The position numbers were made by a program, and so were the translations under genes. From Arthrobacter sp. StoSoilB19 (lineage in GTDB: Bacteria > Actinomycetota > Actinomycetes > Actinomycetales > Micrococcaceae): a stretch of 64,000 nt of DNA. Where the stretch lies: positions 1,860,001-1,924,000 of the forward strand of contig NZ_AP024650.1 of the NCBI RefSeq assembly GCF_019977275.1. Reading direction: 5' to 3'. Below are positions 36,845 through 45,943 of this stretch, one piece after another. Numbering within the stretch: the first letter of the stretch is position 1; every line of letters begins with the position of its first letter. Below the pieces are notes generated by a model. It saw only the letters and a program-made list of their open reading frames with translations. It did no database searches and was not told where the DNA came from.

Positions 36845-37946
36845 CCGGATCACCGCGGCCGAGGCATGGCTGGTACACCTGCCCATGCCCTACGAACTGG
36901 TGCTCGGGCCCATAACCTACAAAACCCGCGACTACGTCGTCCTGCGGTTGACGACCGCATCAGGGCTCACGGGTGTGGCGGTGGGCTACACACGACACAC
37001 CCCCTTGATCGAAGCCCTCGAAATCCTGGTCCCCCAGATAAAGGGCCTCGGACTTGAGCCAGGCGAGGTGCAGCGCACCCTGAAAGGCCGTTTCTCTCCT
37101 GGATGGGGCTCGCTCGTCCGGGCAGCATCTCTGATCGACATAGCCCTATGGGACATAAATGCCAAGGCCAGACAGCAATCGCTGGAAGACTTCATGGGAA
37201 CGCGGAACGAGCCCGTCCCGTTGATGGCGGTCGCCGGCTATTTCCTGGAAGCCAGAGGAAAGTCGGCCGTTGTGGAGGAAATCGAGCGTTTTGTCGCCGA
37301 GGGCTACACGACCATCAAGCTCATCATCCCTGGCCATAACCTGGAGCACGACCTGGACCTGATCGGCGACATCAACCAGATCCTTCCATCCGGGGTCACG
37401 CTCGCAGCTGATTTCCATGGAGCCTTTCACTCCGTCGACGAGGCAGTGCAATACAGCGAAGGCTTGTCAGATTGCGGACTCCGGTTCATCGAGGACGCCT
37501 TTCCAAGCTACGAGAGCGATATGGTGTCGGCCTTCGCAAGAGCCGCAGGCACACCTGCCGCTGCAGGTGAAGATGTAATGACCCCGGCGGCACACCGCGC
37601 GCTGTTGGACGGCGGCGTCAGTTACCTTCGGGCGGACGCGACAGCCACCGGCGGATACACCGCCGCTATGAAGAGTGTCGCCGCCGCGGAAGACGCGGCA
37701 GCCTGGGTCGCCCCTCATGTTTGGCCCCATATCCACCACCCGCTCTCACACACTTCAAGTCGTGTCGCAATGATCGAAACCATCCCCCGATACGTAGGAG
37801 CCGACCCTATCGTCGACCTCCTTCTGGAGGATCTGCCCATTGTTGACGGCAAATGGTCACCGCCCCAGCACGAAGGTCTGTACCTTCCCCTGGACTGGGC
37901 CCGCGTCGAGGCGTTGGCCAGTGTTTCTCGCACCTGGGCGCTCTGA
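36837..37946 (+). CDS. Mandelate racemase/muconate lactonizing enzyme family protein (enolase superfamily)
   Basis: The 369-residue protein has a capping domain followed by a (beta/alpha)7 barrel. The usual KxK reads IKLIIPG, with Ile at the second Lys. Metal ligands fit Asp in LAADFHGAFHS, Glu in LRFIEDAFPS and Glu in AAGEDVMTP. APHVWPHIHHPLSH supplies His at the end of the barrel. Superfamily members racemise or dehydrate sugar acids, and the context (SMP-30 lactonase, sugar dehydrogenases, GntP permease) favours an acid sugar dehydratase. ATG at 36837 overlaps the upstream gene; starting at 36807 would add residues unlike the family N terminus. Confidence 0.87.
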   Translation: MTDRITAAEAWLVHLPMPYELVLGPITYKTRDYVVLRLTTASGLTGVAVGYTRHTPLIEALEILVPQIKGLGLEPGEVQRTLKGRFSPGWGSLVRAASLIDIALWDINAKARQQSLEDFMGTRNEPVPLMAVAGYFLEARGKSAVVEEIERFVAEGYTTIKLIIPGHNLEHDLDLIGDINQILPSGVTLAADFHGAFHSVDEAVQYSEGLSDCGLRFIEDAFPSYESDMVSAFARAAGTPAAAGEDVMTPAAHRALLDGGVSYLRADATATGGYTAAMKSVAAAEDAAAWVAPHVWPHIHHPLSHTSSRVAMIETIPRYVGADPIVDLLLEDLPIVDGKWSPPQHEGLYLPLDWARVEALASVSRTWAL

Positions 37947-38004
37947 AAAGACCCACGCCCGCACCGTTCCACTGAAAATCCCATCTCAAAGAAGAGGTAA
38001 AGCA

Positions 38005-38988
38005 ATGAAAATCGGAATCCTGACCGCACTGTTCGACGCCAAGCCGCTGGACGAGGTAGCAAATTATGTAGCTGATCTCGGCTACGAAGCGGTCGAACTC
38101 ACCACCTGGGCAGGCTCTGGCCATTTCGATCTCGATCAGGCCATCTCAGACCCGCAGTACAGCCGAAATTTGAAGAAGATGTTGAACTCGCGAGGACTGT
38201 CCATCTCGGCTCTCTCGGACCACCTGTCAGCACAGCAGGTGCTTCCGCCCAAGGACGCCAGTTTCGATGACTGGTCGCCGACAACCGACAAGCAGGAGAT
38301 GTTCGAATACGGGAAGCAGCACCTACTGAACACCGCACGAGCGGCATCAGATCTTGAAATCCCGGTGGTCAACGGCTTCTTTGGCTCGACCGTCTGGGGC
38401 TCCTGGTACACCTGGCCTCCGAAGCACCTGGAGCTTTACAACGAAGGCTGGGACCTCTTTGTGGAGCGTTGGAATCCCATCCTGGATGAATTCGCCAAAC
38501 TCGGGGTGAAGTTCGCCCACGAGGTCCACCCGACCGAGATCGCTTACAACATCACCACAGCCCAGACTGCTGTCGAGAAGCTTGGTCGTGACGACTGGGG
38601 TTTCAATTTCGATCCCAGCCATTTCATCTGGCAGCAGATCGACCCTGTCGTCTTCATTAAGACCTTCGGCAACCGGATCCTCCACGTACATGCCAAGGAC
38701 TTTGAAGTGCAGGAAGACGAAATCCGACGCGACGGGGTGCTCTCCACCGGATCATGGCGGAACATGCACCGGGCAGCACGGTACCGCGTGGTTGGATGGG
38801 GCCAGGTGCCGTGGAAGAGGGTCATCACTGCGTTGCTGGAGGTGGGTTACGACTATGTCATGTCCTACGAGCATGAGGACCCGGTAATGAGCGAACGCGA
38901 TGGTGCCGAAAAGGCCATTGACTACCTGCGTCCCCTCATCGTGAAAGAGCCGATGGATCCCGAAGCCCACCACTTCTGGCTCGTCTGA
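38005..38988 (+). CDS. Sugar phosphate isomerase/epimerase family protein (xylose isomerase-like TIM barrel)
   Basis: The 327-residue protein begins MKIGILTALFDAKPLDEVAN. Metal ligands of the AP endonuclease 2-type barrel are seen in KFAHEVHPTEIAYN (Glu, His), WGFNFDPSHFIWQQIDP (Asp, His), ILHVHAKDFEVQ (His, Asp) and VMSYEHEDPVMS (Glu). Relatives include sugar isomerases, 3-dehydroshikimate dehydratase and the lyase subunits acting on 3-keto-glycosides. ATG at 38005 follows AGAGGTAAAG. With the adjacent Gfo/Idh/MocA gene this is the pairing found in oxidation-then-elimination routes for glycosides and anhydrosugars, which makes a 3-keto-sugar step plausible. Confidence 0.88.
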   Translation: MKIGILTALFDAKPLDEVANYVADLGYEAVELTTWAGSGHFDLDQAISDPQYSRNLKKMLNSRGLSISALSDHLSAQQVLPPKDASFDDWSPTTDKQEMFEYGKQHLLNTARAASDLEIPVVNGFFGSTVWGSWYTWPPKHLELYNEGWDLFVERWNPILDEFAKLGVKFAHEVHPTEIAYNITTAQTAVEKLGRDDWGFNFDPSHFIWQQIDPVVFIKTFGNRILHVHAKDFEVQEDEIRRDGVLSTGSWRNMHRAARYRVVGWGQVPWKRVITALLEVGYDYVMSYEHEDPVMSERDGAEKAIDYLRPLIVKEPMDPEAHHFWLV

Positions 38989-39011
38989 GACAAGAAAAAG
39001 GGAAGATTACG

Positions 39012-40277
39012 ATGACACAGGATTTACCAGCCTTTTTCACCCAGGGGCTGATGAAAGATGATCACCGGGAAGTCCCGGCCATCGGCGTCGGCATGCTCGG
39101 CTATTCGTTCATGGGCAGGGCACATACGAATGCCTTGAAGAAGATCACGTATACCTACTGGCCGCCGCCGATGCAGCCGGAATTGGTTGGAATCGCAGGC
39201 CGCACCCAAAGTGCGGTCGATGAAGCAGCCCGTCGATACGGTTATGCCAAGTCAACGACCGATTGGCGCGAGCTGGTCGAAGATCCTGCGATCGGGCTAT
39301 TCGACAACACCGGGCCGAATGACCAGCACAAGGAACCAACCATCGCCGCAGCCAGGGCCGGCAAGCACGTTATATGTGAGAAGCCCCTCGGTCGAACTGC
39401 CGATGAGGCATACGAGATCTGGACCGAAGTCGCGAAGACCGGCGTTAAGGCGATGACCGCCTTCAACTACAGATTCTTTCCGGCAATCCGCCTGATCAAG
39501 GAGATGCTTGACGACGGGACACTGGGTGAAGTCCGCCATTTCCGGGCCAGGTATCACCAGGAGTGGCTGGTTGACCCGAAGAGCCCTACCTCATGGAGGC
39601 TGGACAAGAGCATCGCAGGTTCAGGAGCGCTCGGGGACCTCGGTGCCCACATCATCGACCTTTCCCGGTATCTCGTTGGTGAGCCCGTAAGCGTGTCAGC
39701 AAACATGAAGACGTTTGTGGAGGACCGTCCTGGCGGGCACGTGGACGTTGACGACGCGTTCGACGCCATCATCACCTTTGACACCGGCGCTCTCGGCACC
39801 TTGGAAGCAACCCGGGTTGCGCCAGGCCGTAAAAATCACATGCGCTTCGAGATCAGTACAACGAAAGGCACGGTGATCTTCGATCAGGAACGGATGAACG
39901 AGATCGAACTGCACCTGGCCGACTCGACACCAGGCCCGAAAGCACAAGGCTTCCGTACGGTTCTCGTTTCCGAAAGTTACCACCCGTATTGGGAACACTG
40001 GTGGCCACATGGCCACATGATCGGGTGGGAGGACAGCTTCGTCCACGAACTCGGCCACCTGCTGCAAGCCATCGCCGATGACACAGAGATCGGGCCCCAT
40101 GGTGCTTCCCTCGAGGACGGATACCGCTGCGCCGAGGTTACTGATGCCATCGAGCGATCAGCAACAACCGGTGCACGACAAGAGATTGTGTATCGACAGG
40201 CATCAGAGGGGGGCGGGGCACCATTGAGGAAAACAGCGGCCCAAGGTACGCTGATCCGCAGCCAACGGCTTGAATGA
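39012..40277 (+). CDS. Gfo/Idh/MocA family oxidoreductase
   Basis: The 421-residue NAD(P)-dependent dehydrogenase has a Rossmann motif GVGMLGYSFMGRAHTNAL near residue 25, the coenzyme-binding and catalytic Lys in GKHVICEKPLGRT, AMTAFNYRFFPAIRLIKEM, and the C-terminal substrate domain with GSGALGDLGAHIIDLSRYLV (Asp and His of the active site). The family includes inositol, glucose-fructose and levoglucosan dehydrogenases. It follows the isomerase-like gene by 23 bases and is the last gene of the operon, before the terminator at 40306. Likely task: oxidation of a ring hydroxyl of a sugar or cyclitol. Confidence 0.92.
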   Translation: MTQDLPAFFTQGLMKDDHREVPAIGVGMLGYSFMGRAHTNALKKITYTYWPPPMQPELVGIAGRTQSAVDEAARRYGYAKSTTDWRELVEDPAIGLFDNTGPNDQHKEPTIAAARAGKHVICEKPLGRTADEAYEIWTEVAKTGVKAMTAFNYRFFPAIRLIKEMLDDGTLGEVRHFRARYHQEWLVDPKSPTSWRLDKSIAGSGALGDLGAHIIDLSRYLVGEPVSVSANMKTFVEDRPGGHVDVDDAFDAIITFDTGALGTLEATRVAPGRKNHMRFEISTTKGTVIFDQERMNEIELHLADSTPGPKAQGFRTVLVSESYHPYWEHWWPHGHMIGWEDSFVHELGHLLQAIADDTEIGPHGASLEDGYRCAEVTDAIERSATTGARQEIVYRQASEGGGAPLRKTAAQGTLIRSQRLE

Positions 40278-40305
40278 ACCCGAGCTGCTGCCTCAGCTGA
40301 CGTAG

Positions 40306-40344
40306 AAGGAGATCGGCGTGGGCTGGGCCCGCGCCGATCTCCTT
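40306..40344 (+). terminator. Terminator after Gfo/Idh/MocA gene
   Basis: A 13-bp perfect stem (AAGGAGATCGGCG / CGCCGATCTCCTT) encloses a 13-base loop, 28 bases after the stop, and is followed by TGTG. The flanking AA/TT makes it usable in both directions. Confidence 0.8.
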
Positions 40345-40873
40345 TGTGCGTTCCGTGATCGGCAGCGTTAGGGCCTTTGCTCCATTGCTACGAAACCTGA
40401 GCGCCTTAGGGGCCTGCAATCGGCAGAGCTGGAAAGGCGGAGGATGTCCCGGGACGTTCTCATTATGATCAGCCGGTGAAAGAGGATGGGAAATGTCGAA
40501 CCGCGCTGCCGGATCGGGGGAGTCAGCCGTACATTAAGAAGCACACCTTATCCAGCACCGGAAGCTAGCGGTCATCTCCGCCCGGTTTCCGCTTGAAGCG
40601 GGTCCAGTCTAGGTGGTACATGGGCGGATCATGGACGTTGCGGGGCACCCCGCTCAGCGCCTGATGGCCAATTCGGTGAATTCCGTGACTTATGACTTGG
40701 CCGGGGGAGCACACGGAAGAGGGGCCTCAAGCCTGGACTTAGAGGAGAGGTGCTTACGGCGCAAGATACCAGCTGCCGAGACGCATTACTCCGGCAACCT
40801 CAGCCTTAAGATCTATTTGCGGCCGGCACTCAATTCTTGCCCGCTTTACCGTTAACCGTCGTCCACTTATGAA
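40345..40873. other. No gene recognised
   Basis: About 530 bases between two convergent operons. Short frames only, with no protein or RNA remnant recognised. Confidence 0.4.
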
Positions 40874-41752
40874 TCAGGAACCAAAACGATGCGCGGGCAG
40901 GCCTTTAACGCCGAGGCCGTCAATAGCGAAAACGGCGCCTCGCATAGGGCCGTCGTCGGGCAGCCCAGGCAGGGGTGGTCGGCCCATGCTCGTCACGTAC
41001 AGAATGTCGAGATTGGGGCCACCGAACATGACGCTTGTGACCTTCTTGACCGGCATGGGCACGGTGCGGTCCAGGGATCCGTCTGGTGCGTAGCGGTTTA
41101 GTTTGCCTCCGAAGACATGAGCTTCCCAAAGATAGCCTTCGGCGTCGACCGTCATACCGTCCGCGACTCCACCGTCTGATTTGTCCATGCCGACAAAGCT
41201 CCTACGGTTCGATACGGCTCCGGTTTCCGGGTCGTAGTCGTAGGCCCAGATGTCGTTGCCCCATGAGTCGGTGAAGTAGAAGGTCTTTTCGTCAGGGCTC
41301 CAGCAAGGTCCGTTTGAGCAGACGATCCCCGAGTCCAGGGTGGTGAGGGTGAGGTCAGGGTCAAGGCTGTACAGCTTTCCGGTGCCGGCCTTTTCGTTAG
41401 TGTCCATTGACCCGACGACAAATCGGCCTCGGGAATCGACCTTGCCGTCGTTGAAGCGGTTGGACGGAATATCGGACTCGGGGGAGTGGAGCAGCTCGAG
41501 CCGGTCGTGTTTGAAGTCGAAACTGTACAGTCCGTGCTGAAGAGCCACGATTGCGCTCTGCCCGTCCGCGCGGAGCGCCATGGACCCGATCTTTTCGCGG
41601 ACATCCCATGCCTTGATTTGCTGACCGTCCGCTGTGGATCGGAAAATCCGGCCGTCGGCGGAGTCAATGAAATAGAGCATCTGCTGCTCCGCGTCCCAGA
41701 GCGGGCCTTCTCCGAGGCTTGTTTTCAGGTCGGCGATGACACGGATGCGCAC
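40874..41752 (-). CDS. SMP-30/gluconolactonase/LRE family lactonase
   Basis: The 292-residue six-bladed beta-propeller hydrolyses a sugar lactone to the acid. Calcium or zinc ligands are visible as Glu in KTSLGEGPLWDAEQQ, Asn in SNRFNDGKVDSRGRF, Asn in VCSNGPCWSPDEKTFYFTD and Asp in SDGGVADGMTVDAEGYLW. Length is normal. It starts 34 bases after the alcohol dehydrogenase gene on the same strand, which fits oxidation of a sugar to a lactone followed by ring opening. Both genes would be controlled from the site at 42959. Confidence 0.92.
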   Translation of the reverse strand: MRIRVIADLKTSLGEGPLWDAEQQMLYFIDSADGRIFRSTADGQQIKAWDVREKIGSMALRADGQSAIVALQHGLYSFDFKHDRLELLHSPESDIPSNRFNDGKVDSRGRFVVGSMDTNEKAGTGKLYSLDPDLTLTTLDSGIVCSNGPCWSPDEKTFYFTDSWGNDIWAYDYDPETGAVSNRRSFVGMDKSDGGVADGMTVDAEGYLWEAHVFGGKLNRYAPDGSLDRTVPMPVKKVTSVMFGGPNLDILYVTSMGRPPLPGLPDDGPMRGAVFAIDGLGVKGLPAHRFGS

Positions 41753-41786
41753 TGGTCTCCTCTTAGCTGCTAGTCGTTACTTAGTC

Positions 41787-42800
41787 CTACAGGTGGGGAT
41801 CGAAAACGAACTTCATCCCGTCTCCCTCACGGGTGGCTTTGAAAATGCGTTCCCAGTCACCCAGGCCGGCGACTTCGGTCACGAGGGGCCCCAGGGAAAC
41901 TTTTCCGCTCGTGACCAGTGCGATGGCTCGGTGCCAGGCAGCGGTCGGAGAGGCCAGACCAGATGTGATGGTCAATTCCTTCATCAGCACTTTGTCCAGT
42001 GGGACAGTCACGGGCTTTCCGAATACTCCCACCTGAACGTAGGCTCCGCGGGGTCCCACGTTTTCAAGGCACAGAGCAGCACCTGAAGGGTGGCCGGAGC
42101 ATTCGATAACGACGTCGGCAGGGCGTGTCCCTGGCCTATAGCTTTCGTCGGTAGCCGTGGCCAAACCGAGGGAGTTGGCGATATGCAGCCGTTGGGCGTC
42201 TCGGGCGGTACCGACGACGGTTACTTGGGCTCCCGATGACTGTGCGATCTGAGCCGCGAGAATCCCCATCGTGCCGGGCCCCGTGACAAGAACGGAATCG
42301 CCGGGGTTGATGATGGGCGGATCCAACAGGCAGTTCGCCACGGACCCCAGGGGTTCCAGCAGTGCCGCATGGTGCAGGTCCATCCCGTCCGGAAGGCGGT
42401 GCAGGTTTCGGACGGGGACGAGCACTTCTGAAGCAAAGCCCCCGTTGACATGGCTGCCGATGGAGACCCGCTCTGGACATAGATTGCGGTGACCGGACAG
42501 GCAGGATGGGCAGTGCCCGCATGTGGAAAAGAAACTTTCGAGGGCGACAGGGGAATCCCGCCAGGCTTCGTCCACGCCTGGACCAAGCTGGCGGACAATG
42601 CCGGCAACTTCGTGCCCAAGCACGACGGGAGGGTTAGTAGGCCACTCTCCGTCCATGATGTGCAGGTCAGTACCGCAGAGTCCAGCACCATAGACCTCAA
42701 CGACAACCTGACCTGGTCCTGGAGTGGGCCGTTCGACCTCTGTCAGGAACATAGCGCCCCTGCCCGGGCTGAGCTTCACGATGGCAGACATACTGGGCAT
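41787..42800 (-). CDS. Zinc-dependent alcohol/polyol dehydrogenase
   Basis: The 337-residue medium-chain dehydrogenase has catalytic-zinc residues in GAGLCGTDLHIMDGEW and VVLGHEVAGIVRQLG, a complete structural-zinc cluster in FFSTCGHCPSCLSGHRNLC, and the coenzyme motif VLVTGPGTMGILAAQIA. The layout is that of sorbitol, threonine or galactitol dehydrogenases. ATG at 42800 may instead be the fourth codon Met, giving a few residues less. It is the first gene before SMP-30, and the IclR-type repeat lies 159 bases upstream. Confidence 0.92.
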   Translation of the reverse strand: MPSMSAIVKLSPGRGAMFLTEVERPTPGPGQVVVEVYGAGLCGTDLHIMDGEWPTNPPVVLGHEVAGIVRQLGPGVDEAWRDSPVALESFFSTCGHCPSCLSGHRNLCPERVSIGSHVNGGFASEVLVPVRNLHRLPDGMDLHHAALLEPLGSVANCLLDPPIINPGDSVLVTGPGTMGILAAQIAQSSGAQVTVVGTARDAQRLHIANSLGLATATDESYRPGTRPADVVIECSGHPSGAALCLENVGPRGAYVQVGVFGKPVTVPLDKVLMKELTITSGLASPTAAWHRAIALVTSGKVSLGPLVTEVAGLGDWERIFKATREGDGMKFVFDPHL

Positions 42801-42958
42801 AAGGGAACCTCCACGGCTTTGGGGCGGCAGTCAATCAGGCGGACTTAGGACTTCAGCAAGAATAGCCGACAACGCTTGCAACTGTAAATATATGAAATTA
42901 CTTTCAGATAGCAATACCGAGGGGAAGGCTAGTCCACCCCGGCTCCAAGCTCCTATAA

Positions 42959-42982
42959 CTATCTTGACAGGATTCAAGATAT
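42959..42982. promoter_or_regulatory. Proposed IclR operator between ADH and second E1
   Basis: ATCTTGA-N6-TCAAGAT is a perfect 7-bp inverted repeat preceded by CT. It agrees with the site at 34714 at 17 of 24 positions, counted by eye, including the right half ATTCAAGATA. It is placed to serve the ADH-SMP30 operon and possibly the divergent E1-catC operon. Confidence 0.55.
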
Positions 42983-43391
42983 TGACAAGATATCTGCCTC
43001 CCTGCCAGACTTCCTAAGGTGAACGACATCGAGGTCGGATGGAAACAGGAGCATGCGGCAGGCGGGCACACGGCTGTGCCTTGCGCGTCGGCTTGGGACT
43101 TTGCGTCCTGCCCGACGGACGTCACTCGCCGCTGCAGGCCTCGCAGAGGCAATTGGCTGCAACAGGCCGGTGAGCGTGTCAGCCGGGGTGAGGCAACTTT
43201 TAGCCGCAGGGTCTTCGGTAAGTTCACGCTAACGAGGGCACCTCTGCATACTTCCGTCCGTGCAAGCGACTCTTCCGTGAAACATCCCGTATCCGCCGCA
43301 CCTTGTTGATTGCGGAGTCCTGGAGGGCGTGGGCTTGCGCAAGATCCGTCGGCGCTCCGCAGTCCGGCAAGTAAACACGAAGTGAGGAAGA
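42983..43391. other. Upstream region of second E1 gene
   Basis: About 410 bases with no recognised gene. GAGGAAG just before 43392 is the ribosome binding site for the E1 gene. Confidence 0.4.
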
Positions 43392-45386
43392 ATGACCATT
43401 TCCAGCGAATTGACACCCCTTGAGGCCTACCGGCGGATGGCGCTCATTCGCGCATTCGAAGAACGTGTACTGGCGTTGTCGCTTGACGGCCACGTAGCAG
43501 GCTCAGTGCACCTGTGCCTCGGCCAGGAGGCCATTCCTGTTGGAGCCTTGGCGGCGCTCGGGCCGGCCGACCGCGTTCTTGCTACCTATAGAGGACATGG
43601 GTGGGCGATCGCTCGCGGCAGCAGCCCTACCGGGGTTCTCGCCGAAATCGCACAGCGGGAAGGCGGGGTTAATGGGGGCCGTGCCGGTTCTCCGCTGCTC
43701 AGCGACCCGGCAGTAGGTTTCCTTGGGGAAAATTCCATTGTGGGCGCCGGATCCCCCATTGCCTCTGGTGTCGCCCTGGCAGCCAAAACTCAAGGCTCCG
43801 ACCGGGTCGTTGTCACCACCTTCGGCGACGGTGCCATGAACCAAGGCGCAACCACCGAAGGCATGATCTTCGCGGCTGCGAATAATCTTCCCGTTATCTT
43901 TATCTGCGAAAACAACGGCTGGGCCGAGATGACACCGCAGGACAGAACAACCCGGGGCCCCGATCTCGCCATGCGGGGAGAAGGCCTGGGCATTGAAAGT
44001 CACGTCGTAGACGGTGGCGACCCGTTCGCTGTTCGCGACGCAGTCGCAGCAGCAGCAGAAACCTGCAGGCGCGGCGAGGGCCCAGTACTGCTCGAGTGCA
44101 AGACCGTCAGGTTGAGCGGACACTACAACCGGGACATCGAACACTACCGCCCTAAGGCCGACAAGCAGAACGCTATCGACACCGAGCCGCTCACCCGCCT
44201 CCGTTCCAGCGGCGCGCTGAATGAGGACGCGGTCGCGGCAATTGACGCCGAAATCGCAGCCGAAATCGAAGAAATTGTGCAAAGCGTTCTGGCTATGCCA
44301 GCTCCAAACCCGGCGACTGCGCAGGATCACCTCTACGGGGCCGCCGTAGAACTCGATGCCAATGCCAAGCACACCCAGTCTAAAGAGCTCACATACCAGC
44401 GAGCGGTCAACCAGGCACTCGCGGATGAACTGGACAGCAGGCCGGACCTTCTGGTCTACGGCGAGGATGTCGGGTTTGCAGGCGGCATCTTCGGCGTCTC
44501 CCGCGGTCTTCAGAAGAAGTATGGCGAAGAGCGCGTCTTCGACACCCCCATCTCTGAGTCCGCAATTCTCGGTTCTGCCGTCGGGGCCGGCATGGAGGGA
44601 GTACGGACGGTTACGGAAATCATGTGGGCTGATTTCGTATTCGTTGCTCTGGACCAGATCATCAACCAGGCTTCGAACGTCAGGTACATCAACCGGTCAG
44701 CCATCCATGCCCCCTTGACCATTCGGATGCAGCAGGGCGTCACGCCGGGGTCGTGTGCCCAACACTCCCAGAGCATAGAGGCGATCCTGGCCCACATCCC
44801 GGGTATCAAGGTAGGTCTGCCGGCGACACCGCAGGATGCATACAACATGACACGAGCGGCCATTGCAGACCCAGACCCAACCATCCTCCTCGAGAACCGT
44901 GCGCTGTATCAGGTCTCCACTCCGGTGAACTTTGGTGGGGTAGTTGAACGTGCGGAGGGCGCCCGTCACCACCGCGACGGCAAGGATCTCACTATCATCA
45001 CGTGGGGAAGCACACTTTCCCTGGCGTTGGAAGCCGCAGAGGAATTGGAACGAGACGGGATTTCCGCCGGAGTTCTCGACCTTCGATGGTTGCGGCCATT
45101 GGACCTGGATGCCATTGCCCGCGCAGTCAGTGCTTCTGCTGGACGCATCCTTGTCGTCCATGAGGCCCACACCAGTGGGGGGTTCGGCGCTGAAGTCGCC
45201 GCAAGGATTACAGAACTGCACTTCGAGAAACTCACCGCTCCAGTCCAGCGGGTGGGTACCCCGGATGTGCGCATGCCATCGGCGCCTGCACTGCAGGATG
45301 CGCTGCTGCCGACCACCGGCAGGATTGTCGCGGCAGCCCAGACGTTGGTGAGCAGCGCCCCTACTGGCCACGCCATTGGGGTGTAA
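43392..45386 (+). CDS. Second fused alpha-beta E1, TPP-dependent dehydrogenase
   Basis: The 664-residue protein carries an alpha half with the TPP motif VVTTFGDGAMNQGATTEG and VIFICENNGWAEMTPQDR, and a beta half from about residue 335 with LLVYGEDVGFAGGIFGVSRG, RVFDTPISESAILGSAVGAG and a C-terminal transketolase-like region LDLRWLRPLDLDAIARAV followed by LVVHEAHTSGGFGAEV. It is about 70 residues shorter than the E1 at 24469 and diverged from it. No E2 or E3 is adjacent, so it may use the E2 at 23073 or act with an acceptor of its own. The next gene, a CatC-like isomerase, begins five bases after the stop. Confidence 0.9.
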   Translation: MTISSELTPLEAYRRMALIRAFEERVLALSLDGHVAGSVHLCLGQEAIPVGALAALGPADRVLATYRGHGWAIARGSSPTGVLAEIAQREGGVNGGRAGSPLLSDPAVGFLGENSIVGAGSPIASGVALAAKTQGSDRVVVTTFGDGAMNQGATTEGMIFAAANNLPVIFICENNGWAEMTPQDRTTRGPDLAMRGEGLGIESHVVDGGDPFAVRDAVAAAAETCRRGEGPVLLECKTVRLSGHYNRDIEHYRPKADKQNAIDTEPLTRLRSSGALNEDAVAAIDAEIAAEIEEIVQSVLAMPAPNPATAQDHLYGAAVELDANAKHTQSKELTYQRAVNQALADELDSRPDLLVYGEDVGFAGGIFGVSRGLQKKYGEERVFDTPISESAILGSAVGAGMEGVRTVTEIMWADFVFVALDQIINQASNVRYINRSAIHAPLTIRMQQGVTPGSCAQHSQSIEAILAHIPGIKVGLPATPQDAYNMTRAAIADPDPTILLENRALYQVSTPVNFGGVVERAEGARHHRDGKDLTIITWGSTLSLALEAAEELERDGISAGVLDLRWLRPLDLDAIARAVSASAGRILVVHEAHTSGGFGAEVAARITELHFEKLTAPVQRVGTPDVRMPSAPALQDALLPTTGRIVAAAQTLVSSAPTGHAIGV

Positions 45387-45391
45387 AGGCG

Positions 45392-45691
45392 GTGGAGTTC
45401 CTCGTTGAAATATCTTTCACAACTCCAGTTGGAATGGATTCTGGCGTTCTTGAGGAGCTCAAAACGGCAGAAGCACAGCGGGCCGGGCAGCTCGCTGCCT
45501 CCGGGCATCTGCTTCGGTTGTGGCGCCCCCAAGTGCCGGGATGGCGGAACATCGGTCTGTGGGAGGCCGAAGACGTGACCGAACTCCAGACGCTGTTGGA
45601 CTCCCTGCCGCTAAGGGAATTTATGTCAATAACAATTCGACCGCTGGATCCCCATCCATCTGACCCACCGCTGATGCTGGGCAAGGTTTAA
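45392..45691 (+). CDS. catC: Muconolactone delta-isomerase-like protein
   Basis: The 99-residue protein starts MEFLVEISFTTPVGMDSGVL, then continues with AEAQRAGQLAASGHLLRLWR and NIGLWEAEDVTELQTLLDSL, ending with YxxxR-type residues in EFMSITIRPLDPHP. Size and layout match CatC, which moves the double bond in muconolactone to give 3-oxoadipate enol-lactone; such proteins form decamers. Here it is 5 bases downstream of a fused E1, not next to catA or catB, so it could serve a different lactone in the sugar module. The GTG at 45392 is the only start giving the family N terminus. Confidence 0.78.
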   Translation: MEFLVEISFTTPVGMDSGVLEELKTAEAQRAGQLAASGHLLRLWRPQVPGWRNIGLWEAEDVTELQTLLDSLPLREFMSITIRPLDPHPSDPPLMLGKV

Positions 45692-45943
45692 CTACCATGC
45701 TCGTGGCGGGCTCTTTTACTGCTAGGAGGTCTGGCCCCATCCGCCTGGGCGGGGCCAGACTGCCTGCTCATCATCGAAGCCGCATGCCCAGCTGCCCGCC
45801 ACTCCTTTTGCGGCCCGTCCCCGAAGATTCCGGGATGTTACCAGGTCGTCGCCCTGAAATGGGCTTTGAGAAACGACGTGAAAAACCTGTATCAACGACA
45901 GCAGCAGCACCAGCACGCTGCGTCCAGTCCTAAGTGAGCAGAC
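45692..45943. other. Spacer with hairpin, no gene
   Basis: About 250 bases. It contains the hairpin at 45729 that probably ends the E1-catC transcript. Nothing else was recognised. Confidence 0.4.
45729..45760 (+). terminator. Hairpin after CatC-like gene
   Basis: A 10-bp stem (GTCTGGCCCC / GGGGCCAGAC) with a 12-base loop lies 38 bases after the stop. No T-run follows. Confidence 0.55.
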
